Assembly (NCBI GenBank): GCA_019636565.1
Contig: JAHBXG010000003.1
Coordinates: forward strand, 85,530-149,529
Origin: Phycisphaeraceae bacterium
GTDB taxonomy: Bacteria; Planctomycetota; Phycisphaerae; Phycisphaerales; UBA1924
Direction of reading: 5' to 3'
DNA length: 64,000 bases
Notes under the pieces: model-generated
Database searches by the model: none
What the model was told of the DNA's origin: nothing
What the model saw: the letters and a program-made list of their open reading frames with translations, nothing else
Made by a program: the position numbers and the translations under genes
In this document: positions 1 through 9,348 of the stretch, piece after piece
Position numbering within the stretch: position 1 is the stretch's first letter
Layout of the letters: every line of letters starts with the position of its first letter

Positions 1-1004
1 CGCTCCGCGACCTCAAGACGGCGCTGGCGCAGTTCATCGAGCAGATCAATGTCGCGTTCGCCTCCGTTGATGCCGAGATCGGTCGCATGGGTCAATGGCT
101 GCAGCAGGAACGCCCCGCCTATTACAAGCACGCCGTTCGCCGCGCCGAAGACGCCGTGACCCGGGCCAAGAGCGAGATTAGCCGCAAGCAGTACATGCGC
201 GCTCCCGAACCGGTAAGCGTGGTCGAAGAACGCAAAGCCCTGGAAAAAGTCAAACGCCGCCTGGAAGAGCTCCAGCGCAAGCAAGAAGCCGTCCGCAAGT
301 GGGCCCCTCGCTGGGAACGCGAAGCGATGATGTACAAGTCCACCTGCCGCCCGCTCAACGAATACCTGCAGGCCACGCTCCCCCGGGCCATCGAACGCCT
401 CGAGAAAATGGCTGTCGCGATCGAGGACTACCTGCGCCTGCAGGCGGCGTCCCCCGATCTCGCGCCGGTCGATTCCTCCGCCTTCGGCGAATCCTGGACC
501 GATCAGCCCGACGCGTTCGTCTTGCGCTCCACAGTCGAGAAATACGCCCACCTCCGGGCGATGATCCTCTCCCCCGAGGCCGCGTCAGAACTGCGCGCCG
601 CTTCGCTCGAAACTCCCTGGCAGGCCGGAACCGTCACCCCCAACGACGCCGAATCGATTGCCAAGTTGTCCGTGGCCGATGCACCTCCGGGCGATGACGA
701 TCTGGTTTTCGTCGCCTGGCGGGCAGTGGCCTGCGAGGCCGTGTTCCTCGCCCGTAGAACCGGTGCGGCGCCCGTACGCGCCGATGGACGCACCGACAGC
801 GGCTGGTTCATCGGCCCGCTCGACAAGCCCGAGCAGCCCGGCGGCTACGCCTGCGCCACTGTCGAGGCCTTCGCCCGTCTGGTTCCAAATGTTCGCTCCT
901 TGCTCGCCCTGCGACCCGGCAGCCTTGCAGTCCTTGCCAGCGGAACGATCCGCAGCATTCTCGATGAAGGAGATCGAGAATTGTGGCATTCCGAAGCGAC
1001 CTAG
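1..1004 (+). CDS. Helical protein with Imm33/DUF2185-like C-terminus, 5' end outside window
   Basis: The reading frame is open from the window edge (first full codon at base 3), so the N-terminus is missing; an internal ATG at 87 is unlikely to be the true start. The visible part begins with about 130 residues of charged, helical, coiled-coil-like sequence. The last about 100 residues are globular and contain TDSGWFIGPLD followed by a hydrophobic VEAFARLVPN stretch, which by eye recalls the DSGW core of DUF2185/Imm33 proteins; that is a resemblance, not a confirmed hit. It is followed 37 bp later by a small WXG-like gene and then an EssC/FtsK-type ATPase on the same strand, suggesting one operon. 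The function is unknown, and a structural part of a type VII-like apparatus is the main guess. Confidence 0.75.
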   Translation, partial: LRDLKTALAQFIEQINVAFASVDAEIGRMGQWLQQERPAYYKHAVRRAEDAVTRAKSEISRKQYMRAPEPVSVVEERKALEKVKRRLEELQRKQEAVRKWAPRWEREAMMYKSTCRPLNEYLQATLPRAIERLEKMAVAIEDYLRLQAASPDLAPVDSSAFGESWTDQPDAFVLRSTVEKYAHLRAMILSPEAASELRAASLETPWQAGTVTPNDAESIAKLSVADAPPGDDDLVFVAWRAVACEAVFLARRTGAAPVRADGRTDSGWFIGPLDKPEQPGGYACATVEAFARLVPNVRSLLALRPGSLAVLASGTIRSILDEGDRELWHSEAT

Positions 1005-1041
1005 CCCGTTGTGCGGTAGTCCCTATTACCCTTTCTTTTCT

Positions 1042-1269
1042 ATGAGCACCAAAGTCGCCCAGGCCAACATCACCGACGCCACCAAGGAACTTCGCTTCCG
1101 CTGGGAGCGGGCCCGCACCGAGTGGGACGACCACGCAAGTCGGCGTTTCGAGAAAGAAGTGCTCGCCCCGCTTGAGCCCATGGTGGTCGCCGCGCTCAAG
1201 GCGCTCGAACACGTCAGCGAACTCATGGTGCAGGTCCGACGCGAATGCGAAGACCACGGGAAAGATTGA
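1042..1269 (+). CDS. Small helical WXG100-like protein (75 aa)
   Basis: This 75-residue, all-helical, highly charged protein starts at the ATG at 1042 after a pyrimidine-rich stretch; no clear Shine-Dalgarno is visible. Its middle reads WERARTEWDDHASRRFEKE, with two tryptophans and an aromatic/charged pattern similar to the turn region of WXG100-type and related small secreted helical hairpins, but without a strict W-x-G. Its size, position between a helical partner and an FtsK/EssC-like ATPase, and helical content fit a type VII-like substrate or chaperone. The family assignment is inference. It could instead be a structural subunit binding the coiled coils of the ATPase. Confidence 0.6.
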   Translation: MSTKVAQANITDATKELRFRWERARTEWDDHASRRFEKEVLAPLEPMVVAALKALEHVSELMVQVRRECEDHGKD

Positions 1270-1314
1270 CAACGACTCGGGTCGCCCGAAGCGATCGAAT
1301 AAACTGAAAGCCGC

Positions 1315-4300
1315 ATGACCGATCCGAACCGCCTCCAGCCCGAACGAACTCTGCTGCGTTCCATCGTTCCGCTGGTAGCGCATCGCGCCGAAGTGGAGCA
1401 GCAGATCGCATCGGGCCTGCGCCAGGCGATGAACGAAGCCGAGTCGGAGGCTAAACGCACGCAGGCGAAAGTTGTCGAAGATGCCGACCGCGATCTGGCT
1501 CAACTCGATCGCAGCCACGCCGCCGGACTGGAACAATTGACGGCCCGGCTCGATCAACTGGTCGCCGAAGCAACCGACTTGCGCGAACGCGAACTCTCCA
1601 AGTTTTCGATCGGGCTGTCCGAACTCGAGCACAAGGCCGAACAGCAGGCCGAAGAAGCGCTCTGGCTTTCCGAAACCGTGGGCGAGTCGACTCTCCGAAA
1701 AGCCAAGCTCGCCCACGAAACCACCACCAAGGCCTTGAAATCCCGTCGGGAGGACCTGGAACTCGCCGCCGACCGCGCCCGTTCGCTTCTGGCGAAAAAG
1801 GGTCGCGATCTTCCCCAGCCCCCACCAGAAGCCGTTGTCACAAAGTCCGATCCGGTCACGAACGCCGACCTCGATTCCGCGGCACTCGCCGTCGCCCATC
1901 ACGTCCACTGGCTCGATCGTGCACTCAGTCCATTTTTGCTCCGGGGCGAAGGCGTTGCGCTCCTCCTGCTGATCATGATTGCCGCCGGTGGTGGCGCAGC
2001 CGGGCTGAAGCAATGGCCGCCGATTGCGCAAGACGTGATGATCGGGATCGGTACCGGTTTCATCCTCGCATTTGTGATCATGTTCGTGGTGCGCGCTCTC
2101 TCCCAGAAACGAGTGACCCCCGCATCCGAAGCGTTCGTCCGAACCTACGAGATCGCCAAGGCCCAATTGACGCTCGCACAGTCGCAGGCCGATGAGGCGC
2201 GCGACCGGATTCTGGGAGAGGTTCACGCCATCAAGAAGCGAGAGAACCGCTCTGCCGAAACGCGCCTTCTCGAAGCCCGCGAGTTGTACGACCAGAAGCG
2301 CAGCGTGAAAGAGCCCAAACTCCGGATCGAACTCGATTACAGAGTGCGCAAAGCCGAGGAACGGCGCGTCAGCAAACTCCAGCGGGCAGAAGAAGATTTC
2401 AAAGCCAAACGAACCGCACGCGAGGCCCGCCGGGATGAAGACCTGGCGGCGAGCGCCGCGAAGCGCGATCGGGCCATCACCGAGGCCGAGCGAATCGCGG
2501 CGCAGCGCGAAGCCGATCTCCAATCGCGCTGGCTCGACGAGGGCAACCGGCTCCTGAGCGAGGCCAAAGGCGTCGGCGTTGCGAGCGAAGAAGACCAGCC
2601 CGCCTGGGATGCGCTGCTTGAACGCCCGGCTCGTGAAACCTCCAACGACCTGATCCGCGTCGGTTGGATCAACGTCAACCTTGCCGAAATGCCCGGCGGC
2701 CTCCCGACTTCCGAAGGGTTGAAACTCTCCGGCGAGACGCTGCTCCGCCTCCCCCTCAACCTGGATCTGCGAGGCGTCGGCTCCCTCGTGCTCCACACCA
2801 CGCCCGAATCGCGCGCCCGCGCGCTCGGAACTGTGCAAGCTGCCATGCTCCGGCTGCTGAGCCAACTCCCGCCCGGCAAGGTCCGGTTCACCATGTTCGA
2901 TCCGATCGGGCTCGGTCAGAGTTTCGCGGGCTTTATGCAACTCGCCGACTTTGAGCCGCAGATCGTGGGCGATCGGATCTGGACCGAGCCCCGCCACATC
3001 GAACAGAAGCTCAGCGATCTCACCGAGCACATGGAGCAGGTAATCCAGAAGTACCTGCGTAACCAGTTCGCAAGCATCCAGGACTACAACGTGCAGGCCG
3101 GCGAAATCGCCGAGCCCTTCCGCTTTCTGGTCATCGCCGATCTGCCCGCGAATTTCAGCGAGGCCGCCGCCAAGCGGCTCGCGGCGATCGTCGCCAGCGG
3201 CCCACGTTGCGGCGTTTTCACGCTCATCATGGCAGATTCTCGTGCGCGCCCCCCGGCCTGGCTCCCGATGTCCGACATCGAGCGCGGCGCAATCACGCTG
3301 CACTGGAAGGGCGACCGTTTCGTCGCCAAGGACGATGACTTCGCCCGCTGGAATATCGAACTCGAGCAGGCACCCCCGGACGAACTCTCCAACGCGCTCG
3401 TCAATCGCCTCGGTTCGCTCGCCAAGGACTCGGGCCGTGTGCAGGTTCCGTTCGACACCGTGGCCCCGAGGCCCGACGAGATGTGGACCCGCAGTTCGGC
3501 GAAAGAACTCGATGCACCAATCGGTCGCGCCGGCGCGACCAAGATCCAGAGCCTCGTGCTCGGCAAGGGAACCGCGCAGCACGGCCTGATCGCCGGCCGC
3601 ACCGGCTCGGGCAAGTCCACGCTCCTTCACGCCATTATCACAAGCCTTGCGATGTGGTACAGCCCCGAAGAAATCGAGTTGTATCTGGTCGACTTCAAGA
3701 AGGGCGTCGAGTTCAAGACCTACGCGACCAATCAACTCCCCCACGCTCGCGTCATCGCTGTCGAAAGCGAACGCGAGTTCGGCATCAGTGTGCTGCGCCG
3801 TCTGGACGCCGAACTCACCCGCCGCGGCACGATCATGCGCGATCTCGGCGTGCAGGATCTTGCTGGCTACCGCAACGCCACCAAGGACAACCCCGATCGC
3901 GATCCCATGCCGCGGGTGCTCTTCATCGTGGACGAATTCCAGGAATTCTTCGTCGAAGACGACAAGATGGCGCAGGAAGCGATGCTCCTGCTCGATCGCC
4001 TTGTGCGTCAGGGCCGCGCCTTCGGCATGCACGTGGTGCTCGGGAGCCAGACAATTGGCGGCGCGTACAGCCTGGCGCGGAGCACGATCGGCCAGATGGC
4101 GGTCCGCATCGCGCTGCAGTGCAGCGAGTCCGACTCGTACCTGATCCTCAGCGAAGACAACCCCGCGGCACGTCTGCTCACCCGCCCGGGCGAGGCGATC
4201 TACAACGATGCCAGCGGCCTGCTTGAGGGAAACAGCCCGTTCCAGGTCGTCTGGCTGCCTGACGATGCGCGCGACGAGAAGTTGAGGCAGGTGCGTGACA

Positions 4301-5226
4301 AGACCGCAACGCTCCGGCGCAAACCGCCACCTGCCCTTATCTTCGAGGGCAACCTCCCATCGAACATGGAGCGGAATGCGGGGCTGCTCGCATTGCTCTC
4401 CGGCGAAGGTCGCTCGGCGCGCGTCGCGCCAAAGGTCTGGCTGGGTGATGCAGTGTCGATCAAGGATCCAACCGCCGTCACATTCCGCCCACAGAGCGGG
4501 GCCAACTTGCTCATTGTCGGGCAGAGTGAGCGTGCGGCGTTCGGCTTGCTTGTCGGTGCGACGATTGCATTGGCTGCTCGTCTGCCCCAGCCCCCACGCG
4601 AGGGCGCCGCGCCTCGCATCACCATTCTGGAAGGCCCAAGCCCGGAATGGGACGGCGCAACGCCCCTGCTCGAAACCGCTACCCGATTGAGCCCGACCGT
4701 CAAGCACGCCGCGGCACGAGGCGCGGACGAGGCACTGGCGACCGTCCACGCCGAACTCGAGCGCCGGCGCGGTATCGAGCAGGGCGAGTTCGAGCCGGTC
4801 TTCCTCGTGGTCCACGGCGTTCATCGGTTCAGGTCCTTGCGGAAAGCTGAAGACGATTACGGGTTCTCCGGCAACGGCGAAGAGGCCGTCACAAAGCCCG
4901 ACAAGCAATTCATGTCGATCCTGCGCGAAGGTCCGACGGTGGGCATCCACACGATTGCGTGGTGCGACAACGTGGCGAACCTGGAACGGGCGATCGATCG
5001 TCGAGGCGTCAAGGAGTTCGACCTACGGGCGCTTTTCCAGATGAGCGGCGCGGATTCGAGTTCGTTGATCGACTCGCCCCATGCTCAGTCGCTCGGGCAG
5101 AACCGGGCATTGCTCTACAGCGAAGAGACCGGCACGTTCGAGAAGTTCCGGCCGTACGCGCCGCCCGATGCCGAGGCGCTGGCGAGACTGCTGGCACCGC
5201 TCGCCGCGGGCGCTCAGCGGGTTTGA
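1315..5226 (+). CDS. FtsK/SpoIIIE (EssC-like) membrane ATPase
   Basis: A 1303-residue protein. Residues 1-190 are coiled coil, about 207-260 hold two membrane spans around a short loop, and about 265-420 are a second long coiled coil rich in R, E and A. A conserved pre-ATPase region follows, then an FtsK/SpoIIIE domain with Walker A GRTGSGKST near 762-770, the signature VDFKKGVEFKTYA soon after, and Walker B LFIVDEFQEFF near 870. A second ATPase-like fold begins near 1065, where the P-loop is degenerate (IVGQSERAAFG). One active plus one or more degenerate domains is the EccC/EssC style, whereas chromosomal FtsK has a single motor and a winged-helix gamma domain, absent here. No FHA domains are seen. 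Probably a membrane motor for protein export. The 3' end overlaps the convergent proA by 13 bp. Confidence 0.88.
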   Translation: MTDPNRLQPERTLLRSIVPLVAHRAEVEQQIASGLRQAMNEAESEAKRTQAKVVEDADRDLAQLDRSHAAGLEQLTARLDQLVAEATDLRERELSKFSIGLSELEHKAEQQAEEALWLSETVGESTLRKAKLAHETTTKALKSRREDLELAADRARSLLAKKGRDLPQPPPEAVVTKSDPVTNADLDSAALAVAHHVHWLDRALSPFLLRGEGVALLLLIMIAAGGGAAGLKQWPPIAQDVMIGIGTGFILAFVIMFVVRALSQKRVTPASEAFVRTYEIAKAQLTLAQSQADEARDRILGEVHAIKKRENRSAETRLLEARELYDQKRSVKEPKLRIELDYRVRKAEERRVSKLQRAEEDFKAKRTAREARRDEDLAASAAKRDRAITEAERIAAQREADLQSRWLDEGNRLLSEAKGVGVASEEDQPAWDALLERPARETSNDLIRVGWINVNLAEMPGGLPTSEGLKLSGETLLRLPLNLDLRGVGSLVLHTTPESRARALGTVQAAMLRLLSQLPPGKVRFTMFDPIGLGQSFAGFMQLADFEPQIVGDRIWTEPRHIEQKLSDLTEHMEQVIQKYLRNQFASIQDYNVQAGEIAEPFRFLVIADLPANFSEAAAKRLAAIVASGPRCGVFTLIMADSRARPPAWLPMSDIERGAITLHWKGDRFVAKDDDFARWNIELEQAPPDELSNALVNRLGSLAKDSGRVQVPFDTVAPRPDEMWTRSSAKELDAPIGRAGATKIQSLVLGKGTAQHGLIAGRTGSGKSTLLHAIITSLAMWYSPEEIELYLVDFKKGVEFKTYATNQLPHARVIAVESEREFGISVLRRLDAELTRRGTIMRDLGVQDLAGYRNATKDNPDRDPMPRVLFIVDEFQEFFVEDDKMAQEAMLLLDRLVRQGRAFGMHVVLGSQTIGGAYSLARSTIGQMAVRIALQCSESDSYLILSEDNPAARLLTRPGEAIYNDASGLLEGNSPFQVVWLPDDARDEKLRQVRDKTATLRRKPPPALIFEGNLPSNMERNAGLLALLSGEGRSARVAPKVWLGDAVSIKDPTAVTFRPQSGANLLIVGQSERAAFGLLVGATIALAARLPQPPREGAAPRITILEGPSPEWDGATPLLETATRLSPTVKHAAARGADEALATVHAELERRRGIEQGEFEPVFLVVHGVHRFRSLRKAEDDYGFSGNGEEAVTKPDKQFMSILREGPTVGIHTIAWCDNVANLERAIDRRGVKEFDLRALFQMSGADSSSLIDSPHAQSLGQNRALLYSEETGTFEKFRPYAPPDAEALARLLAPLAAGAQRV

Positions 5227-6458
5227 AAGTCGCCCGAGACCTCGAATCGACGCGTTGTGAGATCTTCGAGTCCCATCGGCCCGTAAGCGTGTAACTTGCT
5301 GGTGCTGATGCCGATTTCGGCCCCCAAACCGAGTTGAAAGCCGTCGTTGAATCGCGTGGAGGCATTCACGATCACGCAGGATGCATCCACGCCGGCCCGG
5401 AACGCTGCGATCGACTCGGCGGATGCCGAGAGAATCGCCTCGGTGTGTCGCGAGCCACACTGTGCAATGTGGCCCACGGCGCCGGCGACATCGGGAACCA
5501 CCTTCACCGCCACAACCAGATCGAGGAATTCGCGCCCGAAGTCGTCGGGAGCCGCAGGCTTGGCGTGCTTCATCATCGCGACGGCCTGGCGGTCCGCCCG
5601 CATTTCGACTCCCGCGGCAGCGAAGGCGCTGTCTAACTTCGGCAGAAATTCGGGCGCGATGCGCTCGTGGACCAGGATGCACTCTGCGGCGTTGCACGTC
5701 GCCGGCGCCGATACTTTGGCGGTCACACACACCTTGATTGCCCGGGCCTGATCCGCTGACTCATCGACGAAGATGTGGCAGACGCCTTTGTAGTGCTGAA
5801 TGGTCGGGATTCGAGAATTCGATGCCACGAATCGGATGAGGCGTTCGCCACCCCGAGGTATCACCAGGTCGATGCAGTCATCACGCTGCAGAAGCGCTTT
5901 GATCTCATCTTCCCCGCTTGCGGCGACCAGCGCCAACGAGTCACGCGATACGCCGTGTCGTTCCAGCACGCCGTGCACGATCGAAGCAAGGGCTGCATTC
6001 GAACGCAACGCCTCTCGCCCGCCTTTCAGGATGCACGCGTTCCCGGCCTTGAAACAAAGCGAGAACGCATCGACCGTGACGCCGGGGCGGGCCTCATAGA
6101 TCATCATGATCACGCCAAAGGGCACTCGGACCCGCCGGACCGTTAGCCCCGACGGAACGCTTCGTTCCTCCGTCACCAGCCCGACGGGATCCGGGAGCGC
6201 TGCAATCTGTCGTACCCCGGCCGCGAGTTGAGCGAGCGACTGTTCCGTCAGTTCGAGCCGTTTGAGTTTGGACGGCTCCAGCCCGCTCGCGCGTGCGGCC
6301 TTCAAGTCTTCGGCATTGGCGTTGAGTATTTCCGGCGTCCGTGCAACCACGGACTCCGCAATGGCGTCCAGCACGGCGTTCTTTGTCGCCGTTGGCAACG
6401 AAGCAAGCGGGCGCGAAGCATCGCGGGCCAATCTGGCGATATCCGGTCGCTCGCTCAT
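5214..6458 (-). CDS. proA: Glutamate-5-semialdehyde dehydrogenase (gamma-glutamyl phosphate reductase)
   Basis: A 414-residue protein of the usual ProA length. It reduces L-glutamyl 5-phosphate to glutamate 5-semialdehyde with NADPH, the second step of proline synthesis, in the cytosol. Typical signatures are the N-terminal ARDASRPLASL helix, VPFGVIMMIYEARPGVT, KAGNACILKGGREA and the active-site segment SAPATCNAAECILVHE with the catalytic cysteine near 254. The start ATG overlaps the stop of proB by 4 bp (ATGA), so the two genes are translationally coupled. The 3' end runs 13 bp into the convergent FtsK-like gene. Confidence 0.97.
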   Translation of the reverse strand: MSERPDIARLARDASRPLASLPTATKNAVLDAIAESVVARTPEILNANAEDLKAARASGLEPSKLKRLELTEQSLAQLAAGVRQIAALPDPVGLVTEERSVPSGLTVRRVRVPFGVIMMIYEARPGVTVDAFSLCFKAGNACILKGGREALRSNAALASIVHGVLERHGVSRDSLALVAASGEDEIKALLQRDDCIDLVIPRGGERLIRFVASNSRIPTIQHYKGVCHIFVDESADQARAIKVCVTAKVSAPATCNAAECILVHERIAPEFLPKLDSAFAAAGVEMRADRQAVAMMKHAKPAAPDDFGREFLDLVVAVKVVPDVAGAVGHIAQCGSRHTEAILSASAESIAAFRAGVDASCVIVNASTRFNDGFQLGLGAEIGISTSKLHAYGPMGLEDLTTRRFEVSGDFQTR

Positions 6459-7597
6459 CCGGCTCCCTTCTCAGCCAGCAGCAGGTCGTCGCGATGAATC
6501 ACTTCATCGCAATGCGAATAGCCGAGCACCTTGACGATTTCGGACGCTTTCTTCCCTCTGATCCGCTCGATCTCGGCGGAGGAATATGCGGAAAGGCCCT
6601 TCGCCAGCGGCTTGCCGGCGTCGTCTCGGACCTCCACTACCTCACCCTGCTCGAATGCCCCCTCGACCGACGTGATACCTGAAGGAAGCAGGCTGGCGCC
6701 GCGCGAGCACAATGCTTTCGCTGCGCCGGCATCGATCACCACGCGGCCTTTCGCTTTCGCCGCAAGCCCGATCCAGCGACGCCGACCATCGGTGGAGCCC
6801 GATTGGGGCTGAAAAAATGTACCGATCAACTCGCCCGCGAGAATGCGCGGCACAGCCCGCACAAGACTGCCTGGCGCGATGATCGCGGGGATGCCGACGC
6901 GGGTGACGACAGCCGCGGCATCGAGTTTGGTCGTCATTCCGCCGGTGCCGACTGCCGACTTGTCGGCGCGAACGTGTCGTCGGGCGTCTTCGACGCGATC
7001 AAACGAGGGGATGACGTTTGTGTTTTCGTTTCGAGCGTCTGCGCCGAGCACACCGGGTGCTGAACTCAACATGACCAGCAGGTCGGCCCGGAGCATGGCG
7101 GCCGCCAAGGCCGAAAGTCGGTCGTTGTCGCCGAGTTTGATTTCATCAAACGAGACGCTGTCATTTTCGTTGATGATCGGGACGATTCCGCGCTCAAGAA
7201 GGGTTTCAAGGGTGTGGCGAGCATTGAGAAAGCGGGAGCGCTGCTCGAAGTCTTCGGCGGTAAGCAGCACCTGCGCCACGGAAATACGCGATTTTTCCAG
7301 TCCGGCGGCGTAGCGGGCCATGAGGCGCTGCTGACCGATGGCCGCGGCGGCCTGCTTGAGGCGGATGGTTTTGGGTGGCGCATCGAGACCCAGAGCACGG
7401 AAGCCTGAGGCGACAGCGCCGGAGGAGACGATGACGATCTGCACCCGGTTGCTGACGAGTTCCGACACCTGCGAGCAGAGCCGGCGGACGGAGGCCGCGG
7501 AGAGTTCGCCGCCGGGCGCAAGCACAGCGCTGCCAACCTTGATCACAAGACGGCGACAACCGATGAGAGATGGTCGGGCAACAGGATTCACGGGCAC
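6455..7597 (-). CDS. proB: Glutamate 5-kinase with PUA domain
   Basis: A 380-residue protein. An amino-acid kinase domain (about 10-260) opens with RRLVIKVGSAVL and carries INENDSVSFDEIKLGDNDRL, the glutamate-binding and proline-feedback region; a C-terminal PUA domain spans about 285-370. It phosphorylates glutamate with ATP in the first, feedback-inhibited step of proline synthesis. Translation appears to start at GTG (7597); no good Shine-Dalgarno is visible upstream. It is the first gene of a proB-proA pair with a 4-bp overlap. Confidence 0.96.
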   Translation of the reverse strand: MPVNPVARPSLIGCRRLVIKVGSAVLAPGGELSAASVRRLCSQVSELVSNRVQIVIVSSGAVASGFRALGLDAPPKTIRLKQAAAAIGQQRLMARYAAGLEKSRISVAQVLLTAEDFEQRSRFLNARHTLETLLERGIVPIINENDSVSFDEIKLGDNDRLSALAAAMLRADLLVMLSSAPGVLGADARNENTNVIPSFDRVEDARRHVRADKSAVGTGGMTTKLDAAAVVTRVGIPAIIAPGSLVRAVPRILAGELIGTFFQPQSGSTDGRRRWIGLAAKAKGRVVIDAGAAKALCSRGASLLPSGITSVEGAFEQGEVVEVRDDAGKPLAKGLSAYSSAEIERIRGKKASEIVKVLGYSHCDEVIHRDDLLLAEKGAG

Positions 7598-7638
7598 AGA
7601 CTAGGCACGGACGCGAGGTGCGCCAACGAATCGGATGG

Positions 7639-9348
7639 TCACCGAATGATGGCAACTTTCCGGGGGACAGGGTGAGCGCTGCGAGAGGTCCGAACGTCGG
7701 CCGCGAATGCCCTGGCGCGTTCGGCCATATCGGGGTTGCGTTCGGTGCCGACGAGGTCGAGAAAGGCGAGAATCTCCGCGGAACGCGAATCGACGTCGCG
7801 CGCAATGTTTGCGAGATAGCCCATCGCCTCGACGCGAACAGCCGGGGTCGACGTCATGGCGAGTTCCTGGAGGAACACAATCAGTATCGTGGAAGCGCCG
7901 TCATCGGGACTCCGCGTGACGGGCCAGTAGACCGATGCGAGGTCGGGGAACCAGTATTCGGTTTGGTTTCGAAGAACGCGGATAAGACGCTCCGCGCCTT
8001 CGCAGCGAGTCGCGGCGCCACCGAGCAACGCCACGGCACCGGCGGTTTCGAGCCGCGGTTCGCCGGTCTCGGAAAGTGCTCTGAACAGCGGCAAGAGTTC
8101 CGCGGATGGTTCGACGTAGCGCGCGATGGCGTTGAGCACGCGGGGCTGCTCGATATCGGGCAAGGACACAAGCGAACGAAGCGCCGCGTCCGAAGCATCG
8201 GGAAGGACAGGCGAGAGCATCGCGAGCACGGCCCCGGCATAGGCGCGGCCGGAATCGGACTCTTCGAACAGAATCCGCTCTTCCAGAAACGGGACGACCG
8301 GCTCCGCAGCATCGCCGGCGAGCGCCAGCAGCCTGAGCGAAGCCCACCACTCTGGAGTTCGAACGCTCGAACGAGAATGGCGCTTGAGCAGGGCGGGAAC
8401 GAGCGATCGCAATTCGAGATCGCAGCGAGCTGGATCGGTTGCAAACGAGAGTCGGCCCGATCGATCCGGCTCGCTTCTTGCGCGAACATAGCACTCGGCA
8501 AGATAGGAAAAAGCCTCTCCGGAAGAAGAGGAGTTCTGGTCGCACAGCAGTCGCACCGCGGATTTCCACGCCTCAAGCGGGATTTCTCCCTCGTATTGAC
8601 ACCTACCAAGAATGGTGGCGGCGCGCGAAATCGCTTCCACGTTCCGCGCTTCACCGATCGCGCCGACGGCCTTGCCGATCGCCCATTCTTTCTGCCAATC
8701 GGCCGATCGGTTGTTCGCGAGCCGGCCGACCAGAGTGGAGAAATCGAACGGGCTGGGCGGCCCGATGATGGAATCGGGCGGGAGCGAAAACATGCCGGCG
8801 ATCAGTACGGTGGTTGGCACGAAGTTCTGTGCGCCGCCGTGATCGGCCCGGATCATCTGGTAGGACAATTGCCCTGCGAGTTGGAACGCCACAGCAACGG
8901 CGATCAGCAATGGCACACGCTTGCGATGAAGCAGATCGGAAGACTTGACAAGCCTTGTTCCGCATTCGGGGCAGACAACTCCGCCGTCGTGCCGCGGTTC
9001 GACTCCGCCCATGTCGTACCAGCAGCGCGGGCAGAGCGGGACACCCCGGGTGGAGCGGCCGATGGCGGCATGGAGGCCGATCGCCACAGCAATCAGCACG
9101 AGCAAGCCCGCGCTTGCGATCATGAAGATGGTGATCGATCCGACATCGAAGCCGGTCCAGCCGCGCACCCGCTCGCGGCAGAAGTACAGGATCGAGGCGG
9201 CCATGCCTAGCCAGACGGCCGCGAACACCCGCGACCGGCGCAACTGGGGCGTGGACGTCCGCCATGCGCGCACGATGTAGAACAGCGCGGCGATGGCCAC
9301 GATGATCGGCAGCGGGAGCAGGATGGCGAAGAAGATCTGATCGATCAC
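7639..9348 (-). CDS. Membrane protein with zinc ribbon and HEAT-like repeats
   Basis: A 569-residue protein. Residues 1-95 carry about three membrane spans. A zinc ribbon of the form CPRCWYDMGG plus CPECG follows near 105-130, then another hydrophobic span near 145-165. From about 215 to the end lie helical, HEAT-like repeats rich in A, L and R, suggesting a cytosolic or periplasmic scaffold. Zinc-ribbon proteins with a CPRCWYDM signature are, from memory, frequent in planctomycetes and mostly uncharacterised. The start is GTG, overlapping the stop of the upstream 191-residue gene by 4 bp (GTGA), so the two form a coupled pair. The function is unknown. Confidence 0.85.
   Translation of the reverse strand: MIDQIFFAILLPLPIIVAIAALFYIVRAWRTSTPQLRRSRVFAAVWLGMAASILYFCRERVRGWTGFDVGSITIFMIASAGLLVLIAVAIGLHAAIGRSTRGVPLCPRCWYDMGGVEPRHDGGVVCPECGTRLVKSSDLLHRKRVPLLIAVAVAFQLAGQLSYQMIRADHGGAQNFVPTTVLIAGMFSLPPDSIIGPPSPFDFSTLVGRLANNRSADWQKEWAIGKAVGAIGEARNVEAISRAATILGRCQYEGEIPLEAWKSAVRLLCDQNSSSSGEAFSYLAECYVRARSEPDRSGRLSFATDPARCDLELRSLVPALLKRHSRSSVRTPEWWASLRLLALAGDAAEPVVPFLEERILFEESDSGRAYAGAVLAMLSPVLPDASDAALRSLVSLPDIEQPRVLNAIARYVEPSAELLPLFRALSETGEPRLETAGAVALLGGAATRCEGAERLIRVLRNQTEYWFPDLASVYWPVTRSPDDGASTILIVFLQELAMTSTPAVRVEAMGYLANIARDVDSRSAEILAFLDLVGTERNPDMAERARAFAADVRTSRSAHPVPRKVAIIR

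Noticed and set aside
808..4950. A 1380-residue open frame on the minus strand opposite the FtsK-like gene
   Set aside because: It is a shadow of a long GC-rich gene: the composition is biased, no domain is visible, and the plus-strand frame has clear Walker motifs.
8990..9015. GGTTCGACTCC, resembling a tRNA T-loop
   Set aside because: No acceptor, anticodon or D-arm can be built around it, and it lies inside the zinc-ribbon of a well-supported gene.
7570..9210. Long plus-strand frame opposite the zinc-ribbon/HEAT-like gene
   Set aside because: No domain and Arg/Gly-rich composition; the opposite strand has CPxC motifs and membrane spans.
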